Of a DNA stretch of 64,000 nt, positions 25,801 to 35,041 are shown in pieces (positions within the stretch are counted from its first letter, which is position 1; every line of letters begins with the position of its first letter). The notes under the pieces are model-generated. The model was not told the origin of the DNA, ran no database searches, and saw nothing but the letters and a program-made list of their open reading frames with translations. Location of the stretch: positions 62,001 through 126,000 of the forward strand of contig CAZBSI010000007.1 in NCBI GenBank assembly GCA_964494345.1. Reading direction: 5' to 3'. The translations under genes and the position numbers were made by a program. The DNA is from DTKD01 sp964494345. GTDB taxonomy: Bacteria > Armatimonadota > UBA5829.

Positions 25801-26438
25801 CTTCTTCCGGAAGCTGGTATCTGCACATTAAAGGCTTCAACTCCGCAGGCGTAGCCAATGGCGCTGTGGCCCTTGGCCCGTATATCTACAACAGCGACAG
25901 CATCGCCCCGCAGATCAACTCAGTTTCAGTCGCTCCTGCGATGGCCGCTGGCGGCGATACGGTTAAAGTCACTGTCAACGCGACCGACAACGTCGGAGTA
26001 ACCAGTGTAAAGGCCAACGGTGTCTCTCTTACCAATACGGGTGGCGACACGTGGGCTGGCAACATAGTTGCGCTGGGCGGTCTTGGCGTTCACACCGTAA
26101 CCGTAGTCGCATCTGACGCCGCTGGCAACAACGCGACTGACACATCGGGGACCTACCTGACCGCTTTAATCCGAGGCGCTTCTAACAAAGCCGCCTGGGG
26201 TGTAGAGATGAACGCCGCTTCGTCGATCTACCTCTTCAAGTTCTGGGGCAAGGTGACTGAGGCGGACAACAACAGCTTCACCCTTGACGACGGCTCAGGC
26301 TCTCCGATCACGGTCAATGCGCCTGGCTACAAGACCAAACTCACCACCGGCGACTTCGCTGCCGCCAGAGGTATTTTGACCATTAACGGCCTCGGACGCA
26401 CAGTTCAAAGCGAGGTCGATTGGATAACCAGATACTGA
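22851..26438 (+). CDS. Secreted GerMN-amidase_3 multidomain wall protein, copy 2
   Basis: GGAGGT precedes the ATG. The 1,195-residue protein has a signal peptide (1-28), GerMN (about 29-145), amidase_3 (about 160-420; H176, E201, H301 and E383 are the likely zinc/catalytic residues), an Ig-like domain (about 425-555), FN3 (about 560-655), a LamG-like sandwich (about 660-855), further FN3/Ig-like domains and an OB-like C-terminus. The catalytic domain contains many paired cysteines, which is unusual for cytoplasmic proteins and fits an exported protein. It is about the same length as copies 1 and 3 and shares their domain order throughout. Confidence 0.88.
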   Translation: MSKLFAKGIIPLSIVLLLVFAATASYAGVVSVRFYSQGKLVSVNRVVSDDIPPAESAIRALVTGPFTEEIAVGITSRIPAGVRIKKLSLTNNTAEIDLSSEILAGLDEAGLYDIFEQFRTTLGDFPSITTIKLTCNGKVLASYLPEPPVVGEAARPLVKGNAVGLSGKKICVGPSHGRLFTGTYYGWQRGDFCNFGEAVLEDTNSIRLVQFLKQYIVQDGGIFSSPRELDETNCCHPDTGMPWWKMCAMSWLKKIGAPCSVWASSSGNCGAETAVNRTNDDIRCRPLYADYMGADIYIAHHTNAAGSSPSNANGTVTYRDTQMAHPAHVANSYSLATAIQNNIIATIRNTFPGESNWYDRHVLDSTGNFGEIRIPNRPACLIELAFHDNCQRDGLYLTDDFFRSLSEWAVYKGICEYFGNTPTWDKYSCELVSENIPTSMAPGQSYNVSITMRNRGVCWMSAYGFKLGAFGDSDPFAPTRHNVAGTIRPGQTFTFSFTMNAPLIPGTYVSDWQMLREGYQWFGPKLVKNITVVGIDDDEPPSTPTNLRITGANLSSMSLAWDAFTDNIGVSGYRIYRNGFKVGTAAGTTFTDTGLAHNTTYTYQVDAFDGKPNYSGKSNTVQGRTPAAIFKDGFTSLGQWILDPDAGNNVMPTLSTAQNHGAVAGANSVYFPGDVVNWIYHNFSSDLNSGGYRTGTLSGWVYDNAISNLRVALRAYVYDSNGNTKSIYWIGVSNGTPPGIPLRYIGAVYDGGWTYHDLGVRTAGWHQLSIEILPHTGSNDLKFYVDGALKATTSQPAAAAKAALKRAYLGFNYTTNQPTYWDDIVLESLAPDAPANVSGVALSSTAIRWNFTDNANNETGHRVYNGATKVAEREVFDINYVDETGLAPNTAYTRTVKSFAGILESDGVAGSGITLSAPPSASTVTCDKNINVTYGDNKFTFTAVGGFGAGTVDHYQIAWTRQPTHTWTGSEANWSSGTSAQTATSSGSWYLHIKGFNSAGVANGAVALGPYIYNSDSIAPQINSVSVAPAMAAGGDTVKVTVNATDNVGVTSVKANGVSLTNTGGDTWAGNIVALGGLGVHTVTVVASDAAGNNATDTSGTYLTALIRGASNKAAWGVEMNAASSIYLFKFWGKVTEADNNSFTLDDGSGSPITVNAPGYKTKLTTGDFAAARGILTINGLGRTVQSEVDWITRY

Positions 26439-26470
26439 TACGAGGATCAACTTGCATCGGTAACAATACC

Positions 26471-26505
26471 ATCGGCTCGGGCTAATCGCCCGGGCCGATT
26501 TTCTT
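26471..26505 (+). terminator. Rho-independent terminator after amidase gene 2
   Basis: The arms ATCGGCTCGGGC and GCCCGGGCCGAT (one wobble pair) around a 5-base loop are followed by TTTCTTT. It sits 32 bp after the stop. Confidence 0.82.
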
Positions 26506-26599
26506 TCATCGCACACTTAATAATATCAATTAATCACTGTCGCTAGCCTGGTATAATTGAATCGTTGTGTCAATTAACGACCAAAAACCAAATTGCTGG

Positions 26600-26628
26600 T
26601 TGACGCTTGGCTGGTTGTAAGGCATACT
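26600..26628 (+). promoter_or_regulatory. Promoter of amidase gene 3 (TTGACG-17-CATACT)
   Basis: TTGACG, 17 bases and CATACT, with AAGG directly before the -10 as in copy 1. The leader to the ATG at 26748 is about 113 bases. Confidence 0.65.
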
Positions 26629-26747
26629 GATACTGTAGCAATAGAGCTGAGAGTGCCTTAAAGCTGGGCTGGCGGGCACTGTTTTTCGTCGTCTGCCGCC
26701 CTGGCTTGCGCAATTGTGCGCGGGCGACTGTGAGAATGGGGGGTATT

Positions 26748-29700
26748 ATGCGTAAGTTTTGTGCTCTACGTTTCCGTGCTTCACTATTTGCTGCCATCTT
26801 ATTGTTAGCGTTTATTGCCACTGCGGCGTACGCCGGCAATGTCTCCGTCCGATTTTTCTCCGAAGGCCAACTGGCGCCGGTGAATCGTTTCGTACCGGCT
26901 CAAGTCGCGCCTGCCGAAGCTGCTGTCAGGGCGTTGGTATCAGGGCCGTTTGTCGAGGAGATAGCGGTCGGCTTTACAAGCAGGATACCAGCAGGCGTAA
27001 AGATCGTGAAGCTCTCGATCACAAACACTACGGCTGATATCGACCTTTCTACTGAGGTGTTGACCGGACTCGACGAGGTCGGGCTGAAAGACATTTTTGA
27101 TCAATTCAGCGCCACCCTCGGCGATTTCCCGTCTATCAAAACAGTCCAGTTGACCTGCAAAGGCAAGCTGTTGTCATCTTATCTTTCAGTCGCGCCCATA
27201 ATCGGCGAGGCTGCCCAGCCGTTAATTAAGGGTAACGCTGTCGGTTTGAGCGGCAAGAAGATCTGCGTCGGCGCTTCCCACGGTCGCTTCTGGAACGGCA
27301 GCGGGTGGTATTGGCAGCGCGGGGATAGCTGCGGCTTCGGAGAAGCCGCCCTTGAGGACACAAACAGCGTCAGGCTGGTTCAGTATCTCAAGCAGTATAT
27401 CACCCAGGACAGCGGCACATTCTACAGCGTGCGCGAGCTTAACGAAAGCAACTGCTGCCATTCAGCCACCGGCCTGGCCTGGTGGAAGATGTGTTCACAG
27501 TCGTGGCTCAGAAACATCGGAGCGCCGTGTTCCGTTTGGGCCAGCTATACGGGCAACTGCGGTGCTGACACGGCTGCAGGGCGCGGCAGCGACGATATTC
27601 GATGTCGACCGCTGTATGCTGACTATGTCGGCTCTAATATCTACATTGCAATGCACACCAACGCAGGCGGCGGCACCGGGACTGAGACTTTCCGTGATAC
27701 AGCTATGGAAAAACAAGCCCACGTGGCCAACAGCCTTGCGCTTGCGAACGCTGTCAATAGCGGAATGGTCAATAATATCCGCAATACGTTCCCTGGCGAG
27801 TCGGGCTGGGTGAATAGAGGCGTTAAGGACGGGCAGGGCAACTACGGCGAGATCCGCATCCCCAACCGGCCAGCGATCCTTGTCGAGCTTGGTTTCCACG
27901 ATCACTGCACCAGAGATGCTGTCTATCTGAAAGACGACTTCTTCCGATCGGTTGCAATGTGGGGAGCCTACAGCGGTATCTGCTCATACTTCGGCAACAC
28001 ACCGACCTGGGCCAAATACTCCTGCGAATATGTTTCAGATACCATTCCGACGACTATGAACCCCGGCCAGACCTACAACGCACAAATCACATATCGCAAC
28101 CGCGGCGTAGTCTGGATGAGCGCATACAACTTCAAGGTCGGCGCAGTTTCTCCAACTGATCCCCTTATGACAACTCGGCTGTATCCCGTCTCCGGCACCA
28201 TCAAACCGGGCAGCACAGCCACTTTTAATATCTCTCTGAAAGCTCCTGCCGCAGGCGGAACCTACACCACCCAGTGGCAGATGATTCGCGAGGGCTACGA
28301 GTGGTTCGGCCCCAAAGTTACAAAGACTGTTACGGTGGGCCCTCCGGACACCGAGCCGCCGACCACTCCGACCAACCTGCGAGTCACCTGGTCTACTGCC
28401 AATAGTATCACCCTGGCGTGGAATGCTTCTACGGACAATAGTGGTGTCGCGGGATATCGAATCTATAGAAACGGAACCCAGGTTGGCACCTCGGCCACCA
28501 ATTCATACGTCGACAGCGGATTGGCAGAAAGCACGACCTACACCTATCAGGTCGACGCCTATGACGGCAAGCCGAACTATTCCGGCAAGAGCAACACTGC
28601 GCAGGGCACAACTGCCACCTATATTTTCAAGGATGGCTTTGCAAATACAAGCAACTGGATTTTGGATGCCAGTGTGGCAAATAACGTGATGCCAACGTTG
28701 TCGACTGCGCAAAACAAAGGCACCTTCACCGGTGCAAGCTCACTGTCTTTCCCTGGTAATGTAGTCAACTGGGTCTATCACGACTTCTCATCGAATCTGA
28801 CGTCGGGCGGTTATAAGACCGGCATTCTGTCCGGCTATTTGTATGATAACAACGGCACCAATGCCAGAATGGCGTTGAGAGGTTATATGTACGATGCCGC
28901 CGGTAATATCGCAACAATGTATTGGATCGGAGTCTATAATGCCGAACCGAACCAGGCACGCTATATCGGGGCAATTTTGGATAACGGATGGACCTACTTC
29001 GACCTCGGCGCCCGGTCAGAGGGATGGCATAAACTTGCCATAGAGATCTACCCGTACACTGGTTCCAACGACATCAAGTTCTTCGTGGACGGGGGCCTTA
29101 AACAGACCGCTTCTCAGCCCGCAAGTGCGGCTAATGCTTCTTTGAGAAGGGCCTATATGGGCTTTAACTATACTCCTAACCAGCCGCTGTACTGGGATGA
29201 TATCGCTTTGCAGTCTACTGCTCCCGATGCGCCGACTGGTGTATCCGGCTCCGCTTTGTCGGCTACTTCTATCAGATGGAACTTCACCGACAAGGCTAAC
29301 AACGAGATCGGCCATCGCGTCTATAACGGCGCCACTAAAGTTGCCGAGCGCGAGGCGTTCAACATCAACTACGTCGACGAGGCTAACCTTGCGCCGAACA
29401 CGACGTATAATCGTACGGTTAAGGCCTATGCCGGTATTCTTGAAAGCGCCGGAACCGCAGGCAGTGGTACCACGCTTTCTGTTGCGCCGAGCACATCGAA
29501 TGTGACCTGCGATAAGAACGTGAACGTTACCAATACCGATAACAAATTCACGTTCACAGCGGTCGGCGGATTCGGCGCGGGTAAGGTCGACCACTACCAG
29601 GTCGCCTGGACTAAACAGGCCACACACACCTGGACAGGCTCTGAGGCCAACTGGTCGAGCGGCACTTCTGTGCAGACGGCCACTTCTTCTGGTAGCTGGT

Positions 29701-30320
29701 ACCTGCATCTCAAGGGTTACAACTCCGCTGGAGTCGCCAACGGTACTGTGGCCCTTGGCCCGTATATCTACAACAGCGACAGCGTAGCTCCGACGATCAA
29801 CTCAGTCTCCGTTGCTCCTGCGATGGTTTCTGGAGGAGATACGGTTAAAGTAACGGTCAACGCGACCGACAACGTCGGTGTTACCAGCGTAAAGGCTAAC
29901 GGTGTCTCTCTGACCAATACAGGTGGCGACACGTGGGCTGGCAATATAGCAGCACTGAGCGGTCTTGGTGTTCACACCGTAACCGTAGTCGCATCTGACG
30001 CCGCTGGCAACAACGCGACTAACACATCGGGGACCTACTTGACCGCTCTGATCAGAGGCGCTTCCAATAAGGCCGCGTGGGGCGCTGAAATGAACGCCGC
30101 TTCGTCGATCTACCTCTTCAAGTTCTGGGGCAAGGTGACTGAGGTGGACAATAACAGCTTCACCCTTGACGACGGCTCAGGCTCTCCGATCACGGTCAAC
30201 GCGCCTGGTTACAAGACCAAGCTCTCCACCGGCGACTTCGTTGCCGCGCGTGGAATCCTGACAATCAACGGCCTCCTGCGATTCGTTCAAAGCGAGGTCG
30301 ATTGGATAACTAAATACTAA
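26748..30320 (+). CDS. Secreted GerMN-amidase_3 multidomain wall protein, copy 3
   Basis: I chose the ATG at 26748, behind a GGGGGG stretch, which starts a clean signal peptide ending A-A-Y-A-G; 1,190 residues. Domains match copies 1 and 2: GerMN, amidase_3 (GASHG, LEDTN, AMHTNAGG, LVELGFHD), Ig-like, FN3, LamG-like, FN3-like, Ig-like and OB-like. In the amidase active site the second conserved His is preceded by Met (A-M-H-T-N) where copies 1 and 2 have His-His; the ligand itself is kept. The C-terminal third is almost identical to copy 2, suggesting recent duplication or gene conversion there. Confidence 0.88.
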   Translation: MRKFCALRFRASLFAAILLLAFIATAAYAGNVSVRFFSEGQLAPVNRFVPAQVAPAEAAVRALVSGPFVEEIAVGFTSRIPAGVKIVKLSITNTTADIDLSTEVLTGLDEVGLKDIFDQFSATLGDFPSIKTVQLTCKGKLLSSYLSVAPIIGEAAQPLIKGNAVGLSGKKICVGASHGRFWNGSGWYWQRGDSCGFGEAALEDTNSVRLVQYLKQYITQDSGTFYSVRELNESNCCHSATGLAWWKMCSQSWLRNIGAPCSVWASYTGNCGADTAAGRGSDDIRCRPLYADYVGSNIYIAMHTNAGGGTGTETFRDTAMEKQAHVANSLALANAVNSGMVNNIRNTFPGESGWVNRGVKDGQGNYGEIRIPNRPAILVELGFHDHCTRDAVYLKDDFFRSVAMWGAYSGICSYFGNTPTWAKYSCEYVSDTIPTTMNPGQTYNAQITYRNRGVVWMSAYNFKVGAVSPTDPLMTTRLYPVSGTIKPGSTATFNISLKAPAAGGTYTTQWQMIREGYEWFGPKVTKTVTVGPPDTEPPTTPTNLRVTWSTANSITLAWNASTDNSGVAGYRIYRNGTQVGTSATNSYVDSGLAESTTYTYQVDAYDGKPNYSGKSNTAQGTTATYIFKDGFANTSNWILDASVANNVMPTLSTAQNKGTFTGASSLSFPGNVVNWVYHDFSSNLTSGGYKTGILSGYLYDNNGTNARMALRGYMYDAAGNIATMYWIGVYNAEPNQARYIGAILDNGWTYFDLGARSEGWHKLAIEIYPYTGSNDIKFFVDGGLKQTASQPASAANASLRRAYMGFNYTPNQPLYWDDIALQSTAPDAPTGVSGSALSATSIRWNFTDKANNEIGHRVYNGATKVAEREAFNINYVDEANLAPNTTYNRTVKAYAGILESAGTAGSGTTLSVAPSTSNVTCDKNVNVTNTDNKFTFTAVGGFGAGKVDHYQVAWTKQATHTWTGSEANWSSGTSVQTATSSGSWYLHLKGYNSAGVANGTVALGPYIYNSDSVAPTINSVSVAPAMVSGGDTVKVTVNATDNVGVTSVKANGVSLTNTGGDTWAGNIAALSGLGVHTVTVVASDAAGNNATNTSGTYLTALIRGASNKAAWGAEMNAASSIYLFKFWGKVTEVDNNSFTLDDGSGSPITVNAPGYKTKLSTGDFVAARGILTINGLLRFVQSEVDWITKY

Positions 30321-30352
30321 TATGAGTATTAACTCAAATTAGTCAAACACAA

Positions 30353-30379
30353 TCGGCCCGGGCTAAACACCCGGGTCGA
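30353..30379 (+). terminator. GC-rich hairpin after amidase gene 3
   Basis: TCGGCCCGGG pairs with CCCGGGTCGA through one G-T wobble. It matches the hairpins after the other two copies. A short ACTTTTA tail follows. Confidence 0.68.
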
Positions 30380-30422
30380 CACTTTTAGGTTACGGCAACA
30401 AGACCAAATTTCGTCGATTCGG

Positions 30423-30454
30423 TTGACATCGAAGCGGGCGAATGATACTATAAT
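30423..30454 (+). promoter_or_regulatory. Promoter of tRNA-Gly
   Basis: A consensus TTGACA (30423-30428) is followed by TACTATAAT. Either TACTAT after a 17-base spacer or TATAAT after 20 bases could be the -10. The tRNA begins 13 bases later. Confidence 0.75.
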
Positions 30455-30466
30455 TTTACCGTTGGT

Positions 30467-30542
30467 GCGGGAGTAGCTCAGTTGGTAGAGCGCTAGCCTT
30501 CCAAGCTGGATGTCGCGAGTTCGAGCCTCGTCTCCCGCTCCA
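30467..30542 (+). tRNA. tRNA-Gly, anticodon TCC
   Basis: The cloverleaf is complete: acceptor GCGGGAG/CTCCCGC, a D arm with AGCTCAGTTGGTAGAGC, an anticodon arm with loop CTTCCAA (anticodon TCC), a TpsiC arm with GTTCGAGCC, discriminator T at 30539 and encoded CCA at 30540-30542. The downstream gap to 30738 holds no gene. Confidence 0.95.
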
Positions 30543-30737
30543 TTTTTGCGTACCAGTTTTTGGCCTCATTTGAGCGTGAATCGAGCTCAAATCCCCCCTT
30601 ATCGAGCGGATGTCTCCATGTTAAATTTATGACTTCAGACTAAAGCTGGATGTCATAAGATACCCCGGCTCCTCTACCATAGGCAAGTTCCCCTGGCGTG
30701 ATATAATGGCTCAACTAAACCAGAGGTTCTTGCTGAA

Positions 30738-32558
30738 TTGGGGTCATCGAACTTCATAACTGCTCTTGATGTTCTGAGAAATGTGTTCGGCTACCCGAGT
30801 TTTCGTGGTCATCAGGAGCGGGTGATCGAGCACGTCACGGGCGGGGGCGATGCGTTTGTTCTTATGCCGACCGGTGGCGGGAAATCGTTGTGCTATCAGA
30901 TACCGGCTATCCTGCGCTCCGGTGTGGGTATCGTCGTGTCTCCTCTCATCGCGCTGATGCAGGATCAGGTTGCGGCGCTTCATCAGCTTGGCGTGCGTGC
31001 GGCGTTTCTAAACTCCACGCTAAGTCCTGCGGATGCGCAGTTAGTGGAAGAACAGCTTCTTGCAGGCGATATTGATCTTGCCTACATAGCGCCGGAGCGA
31101 CTCCTTACCGAACGAACGCTGGATCTGCTTTCGCGCTGTAAAATAGCTCTCTTCGCGATAGATGAGGCTCATTGCGTCTCGCAGTGGGGCCACGATTTTC
31201 GGGCGGAGTATCTTCAACTCTCTATGTTGCACGAACGCTTCCCCGGCGTTCCACGCATTGCTCTGACAGCCACAGCGGACGGCCCCACGAGGCGGGAAAT
31301 CGTCGCGCGCCTCGACCTCTCAGAGGCAAAGCTATTTGTCACCGGCTTTGACCGGCCCAACATCCGCTACCGGATCGTGCCAAAGCACAATGCCAGACAA
31401 CAGCTTCTTTCGTTTCTGGACTCAGAACACCCGGACGACTCCGGCATTGTCTACTGTCTCTCCCGCAAAAGAACCGAGGAGACGGCGCGCTGGCTTTGCG
31501 AACACGGCAAAAATGCATTCGCATATCACGCCGGTTTAGAATCTAACATCAGGGCTCGTGTTCAAAACACCTTCCAGCGCGAGGATGGTGTAATAGTTGT
31601 TGCCACAATCGCCTTTGGAATGGGCATAGACAAACCCGATGTCCGTTTTGTGGCCCATCTTGATCTTCCCAAGAGCATAGAGGCATACTACCAGGAGACG
31701 GGGCGTGCAGGTCGCGACGGTCTGCCGGCGGATGCGTTTATGACCTACGGACTTGCTGATGTTGTGATGATGAGGCAGCTTCTGGACAAATCCGATGCCG
31801 ACGAACAGCACAAGCTCGTTGAACGCAGGAAGCTGGATGCGCTGCTGGGTCTGTGCGAGACGACGGCTTGCAGGCGCAAGGTGCTGCTTTCCTACTTCGG
31901 GGACGAGATAAATGGGGCGTGTGGAAACTGCGACACTTGCCTGGATCCGGTTGAAAGCTGGGATGGCACGAAGCCCGCGCAAAAAGCGCTATATTGTGTC
32001 CATCTAACCGGCCAGCGATTCGGCACCGCGCATCTTGTAGACATTCTCACGGGAAAGAGCACCGATCGCATTCGCAGCTTCGGTCACGACAAACTAAAGG
32101 CGTTCGGCGGAGGCAAAGAGCTTTCCGCTGCCGAATGGCCATCAATATTTCGCCAGCTCGTGGCGATGGGCTTGCTCGTCGTTGATATTGAACAATACGG
32201 TGCAATCAAACTCACCGACGAATACCATTCTGTTATGCAAGGCAAAAGGGAAGTTCGCCTGCGAAAGGACCCAAAACCTGCGCAGAAGGCACGGCCACGA
32301 GGCGAAAAGAAGGCTGTCACAGAGAGCGCAACCCCCGAAGAAGAGAGGCTGTTTACTGCGCTGCGCGAGCTTCGACTCCGCATAGCCAGGGAAGAAGATG
32401 TGCCACCGTTTGTCGTCTTTCACGATAGCACGCTGCGGGAGATGGCGCGTATGCGTCCCACAAACCTTAGAGAACTCAGCACAATATCGGGAGTGGGCAG
32501 AAACAAGCTGGAGCGCTATGGCAATTCGTTCCTCTCGGCAATAAAAGATTTCAGCTAA
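30738..32558 (+). CDS. recQ: ATP-dependent DNA helicase RecQ
   Basis: The start is a TTG with AGAGGTT upstream; no ATG or GTG gives the conserved N-terminus. The 606 residues show the SF2 helicase motifs (Walker A TGGGKS at 45-50, DEAH at 142-145, QETGRAGRDG in motif VI), the RecQ-Ct zinc site (C-R-R-K and CGNCDTC), a winged helix and a C-terminal HRDC domain (residues about 535-606). It unwinds forked and recombination intermediates with topoisomerases; topA lies next on the same strand. Confidence 0.95.
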   Translation: MGSSNFITALDVLRNVFGYPSFRGHQERVIEHVTGGGDAFVLMPTGGGKSLCYQIPAILRSGVGIVVSPLIALMQDQVAALHQLGVRAAFLNSTLSPADAQLVEEQLLAGDIDLAYIAPERLLTERTLDLLSRCKIALFAIDEAHCVSQWGHDFRAEYLQLSMLHERFPGVPRIALTATADGPTRREIVARLDLSEAKLFVTGFDRPNIRYRIVPKHNARQQLLSFLDSEHPDDSGIVYCLSRKRTEETARWLCEHGKNAFAYHAGLESNIRARVQNTFQREDGVIVVATIAFGMGIDKPDVRFVAHLDLPKSIEAYYQETGRAGRDGLPADAFMTYGLADVVMMRQLLDKSDADEQHKLVERRKLDALLGLCETTACRRKVLLSYFGDEINGACGNCDTCLDPVESWDGTKPAQKALYCVHLTGQRFGTAHLVDILTGKSTDRIRSFGHDKLKAFGGGKELSAAEWPSIFRQLVAMGLLVVDIEQYGAIKLTDEYHSVMQGKREVRLRKDPKPAQKARPRGEKKAVTESATPEEERLFTALRELRLRIAREEDVPPFVVFHDSTLREMARMRPTNLRELSTISGVGRNKLERYGNSFLSAIKDFS

Positions 32559-32767
32559 CAGTGACGAACCCCGTTTCCGTTGACAGCCGTCCTACTATGT
32601 GATATTATCACTCTCCGTGCAACATCCCCTTCAGGAAACGCTTCCGGGTACACATATTACATTTATAGCAATGCTTTAGTGTGCCGGTTTGGGAAGAAAG
32701 CCCCACAGGGAACACAACGGATACGCTCAATGCGTACGTTAAAAGGTTAAAAGCAGGATCATATAAA

Positions 32768-34909
32768 ATGGCGAAATCGCTTATCATAGTCGAGTCCCCG
32801 GCAAAAACGAGGACTTTGCGCAACTTCTTAGGCCCGGATTACGAGATAGAAGCCAGCATGGGCCACGTACGCGACTTACCTAAGAGCAAGCTCGGCGTCG
32901 ACGTGGAGAACTCATTTGCGCCGCAGTATATTCCCATCCAGGATAGAAGAGCGGTAATAAAAAAGCTGAAAGCAGCCGCAAAAAAGGCTGATACGGTCTA
33001 TCTCGCCTCAGACCCTGACCGCGAGGGCGAGGCAATCGCGTGGCATCTCAGCCAGGCGCTCGACCTTCCTGACGCCAAAAGAATCCGCTTCAACGAAATA
33101 ACAAGATCGGCAGTGCAAGAGGCTCTGCAGCAGGCAAATGAGATCAATCCGGGGCTGGTCAACGCGCAGCAGGCAAGACGTGTGCTGGATCGGCTGGTGG
33201 GATATATGCTCAGCCCGCTTCTTTGGCGCAAGATCAAAAGAAACCTCAGCGCTGGTCGGGTGCAATCCGTCGCCGTCCGGCTAATCTGCGATCGCGAGCG
33301 CGAGATTCTCGCGTTTGTGCCCGTCGAATATTGGTCAATCACAGCGTCGCTGACCCCTACTGAAAAGGAGCACCTCTTCAACGCGAAGCTCATCTCCAGA
33401 GCGGGCAGCAAGTTGGAGATACAAAATCAGCAGCAGGCCGACGAATTGCTGAAGGCGCTCGAAGGCGCGGAATACATCGTATCAAATGTAAAAAAGAGCC
33501 AGAAGAAACGAAACCCCGCCGCCCCGTTCATCACAAGCACCCTGCAGCAGGAAGCGTCCCGCAAGCTCGGATTTTCCGCCAGGCGAACTATGACTGTAGC
33601 ACAACAGCTATACGAAGGCCTCGAACTGCCGGGTGACGGCCATGTGGGGTTGATTACCTATATGCGAACCGACTCCACTCGCATCTCAAAGGAGGCCCAG
33701 GAAGAGGCTCGCGACTATATCAAGCAACAATACGGCGATTCGTATATGCCGGAGAAGCCGAGGCAAATCAAGCGCAAAGGCGCACAGGACGCGCACGAAG
33801 CCATCAGACCTACTTCGGTTCATCGCCATCCCGACGCGATCAAGTCGACTTTAAGCAGCGATCAGTATCGTCTCTATCGACTGATCTGGCAGAGATTTCT
33901 TGCCAGTCAAATGTCTCCTGCTGTATTCGACGTGGTAACGGTCGACATTGCGGCGAAAGACATAATCTTCCGGGCCACCGGCTCAACAGTAAAGTTCCAG
34001 GGGTTTATGAAGGTCTACACCGAGGGCAAGGACGACTCCGCAGTAGTGGCCGACGAGGAGCAACCGCCTCTGCCGGAGCTTAGCGAAGGCCAGAAGCTCG
34101 ATTTGCGGGAGCTTATCCCGGAGCAACACTTCACCGAACCGCCGCCCCGATTCACTGAGGCGACGCTTGTGAAGGCTCTCGAGGAGAAGGGCATCGGCCG
34201 TCCGAGCACCTACGCCACGATCATATCCACCATACAGGACAGAAAATACGTCGAGTTAATTGAGAAAAAGTTCAGGCCAACCGAACTGGGATTCATCGTG
34301 ACCGATCAACTGGTCAAGCATTTTCCCGATATTCTCAGTGTCGAGTTCACCGCTGGGGTGGAGACGAAGCTCGACAACGTTGAGGAAGGGTCTCTGGACT
34401 GGGTTAAGCTGCTATCCGATTTCTATGGGCCGTTTGAAAAGGAACTGGAAGCGGCGCAGGAGAATATGGAGCGCGTCAAAATTGAGCCTAAGGAAAGCGA
34501 TGTTGTATGTCCGAATTGCGGAAAGAAGATGCTGGTTCGAGAGGGGCGTTTTGGCGAGTTTTTGGGCTGTGCCGGATATCCCGAATGCAAGACCGCTATG
34601 CCGATCACAAAGCCGCTGGATGTGAAATGCCCCACTTGCGGGGAGGGCGACGTGGTAGAGAAGAAATCTCGCAAGGGCAAGGTCTTCTATGGCTGCAATC
34701 GCTACCCGGAGTGCGGGTTCGTAAGCTGGGACAAACCGACCAATAAACGATGCCCTCAGTGCGACGGCCTGCTGGGTGAACGCCGATTCAGGGGCAAATT
34801 ATCCGGATATCGCTGCACCAACCCGGACTGTGACTATCAGACCACTCGCGGCAAGGCCAAAGAGGGCGAGGCAGAGGAGCCTAAGAGCGAAGAGCAAGCT
34901 GGGGAGTAA
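32768..34909 (+). CDS. topA: DNA topoisomerase I
   Basis: I chose the ATG at 32768, which begins the invariant MAKSLIIVESPAK; the GTG 87 bp upstream gives an unconserved extension. The 713-residue type IA enzyme has a Toprim domain (DPDREGEAIAW), the catalytic tyrosine Y298 in TYMRTDSTR, and the gate domains. Three C-terminal four-cysteine zinc fingers follow (from CPNCGKK, CPTCGEG and CPQCDGL). It relaxes negative supercoils. It is followed by trmFO, with a palindromic repeat pair in between. Confidence 0.97.
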   Translation: MAKSLIIVESPAKTRTLRNFLGPDYEIEASMGHVRDLPKSKLGVDVENSFAPQYIPIQDRRAVIKKLKAAAKKADTVYLASDPDREGEAIAWHLSQALDLPDAKRIRFNEITRSAVQEALQQANEINPGLVNAQQARRVLDRLVGYMLSPLLWRKIKRNLSAGRVQSVAVRLICDREREILAFVPVEYWSITASLTPTEKEHLFNAKLISRAGSKLEIQNQQQADELLKALEGAEYIVSNVKKSQKKRNPAAPFITSTLQQEASRKLGFSARRTMTVAQQLYEGLELPGDGHVGLITYMRTDSTRISKEAQEEARDYIKQQYGDSYMPEKPRQIKRKGAQDAHEAIRPTSVHRHPDAIKSTLSSDQYRLYRLIWQRFLASQMSPAVFDVVTVDIAAKDIIFRATGSTVKFQGFMKVYTEGKDDSAVVADEEQPPLPELSEGQKLDLRELIPEQHFTEPPPRFTEATLVKALEEKGIGRPSTYATIISTIQDRKYVELIEKKFRPTELGFIVTDQLVKHFPDILSVEFTAGVETKLDNVEEGSLDWVKLLSDFYGPFEKELEAAQENMERVKIEPKESDVVCPNCGKKMLVREGRFGEFLGCAGYPECKTAMPITKPLDVKCPTCGEGDVVEKKSRKGKVFYGCNRYPECGFVSWDKPTNKRCPQCDGLLGERRFRGKLSGYRCTNPDCDYQTTRGKAKEGEAEEPKSEEQAGE

Positions 34910-34958
34910 GTCGCGAAATTTGATGGATAGCGGCCTCCGACTCGAATGTAATATAGAT

Positions 34959-35022
34959 GGGTGGTGATCTCCGAATCGCCGCTCCAAAAAGAGATGGGTG
35001 GTGATCTCCGAATCACCACCCA
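34959..35022 (+). repeat. Two palindromic repeat elements between topA and trmFO
   Basis: Copy 1 (34960-34983) pairs GGTGGTGAT with ATCGCCGCT using three G-T wobbles. Copy 2 (34995-35022) pairs TGGGTGGTGAT with ATCACCACCCA perfectly over 11 bp. Both have the loop CTCCGA. They belong to the family also present at 36558-36781 and 48932. Confidence 0.85.
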
Positions 35023-35041
35023 AGACCCATAATCTGCAACT

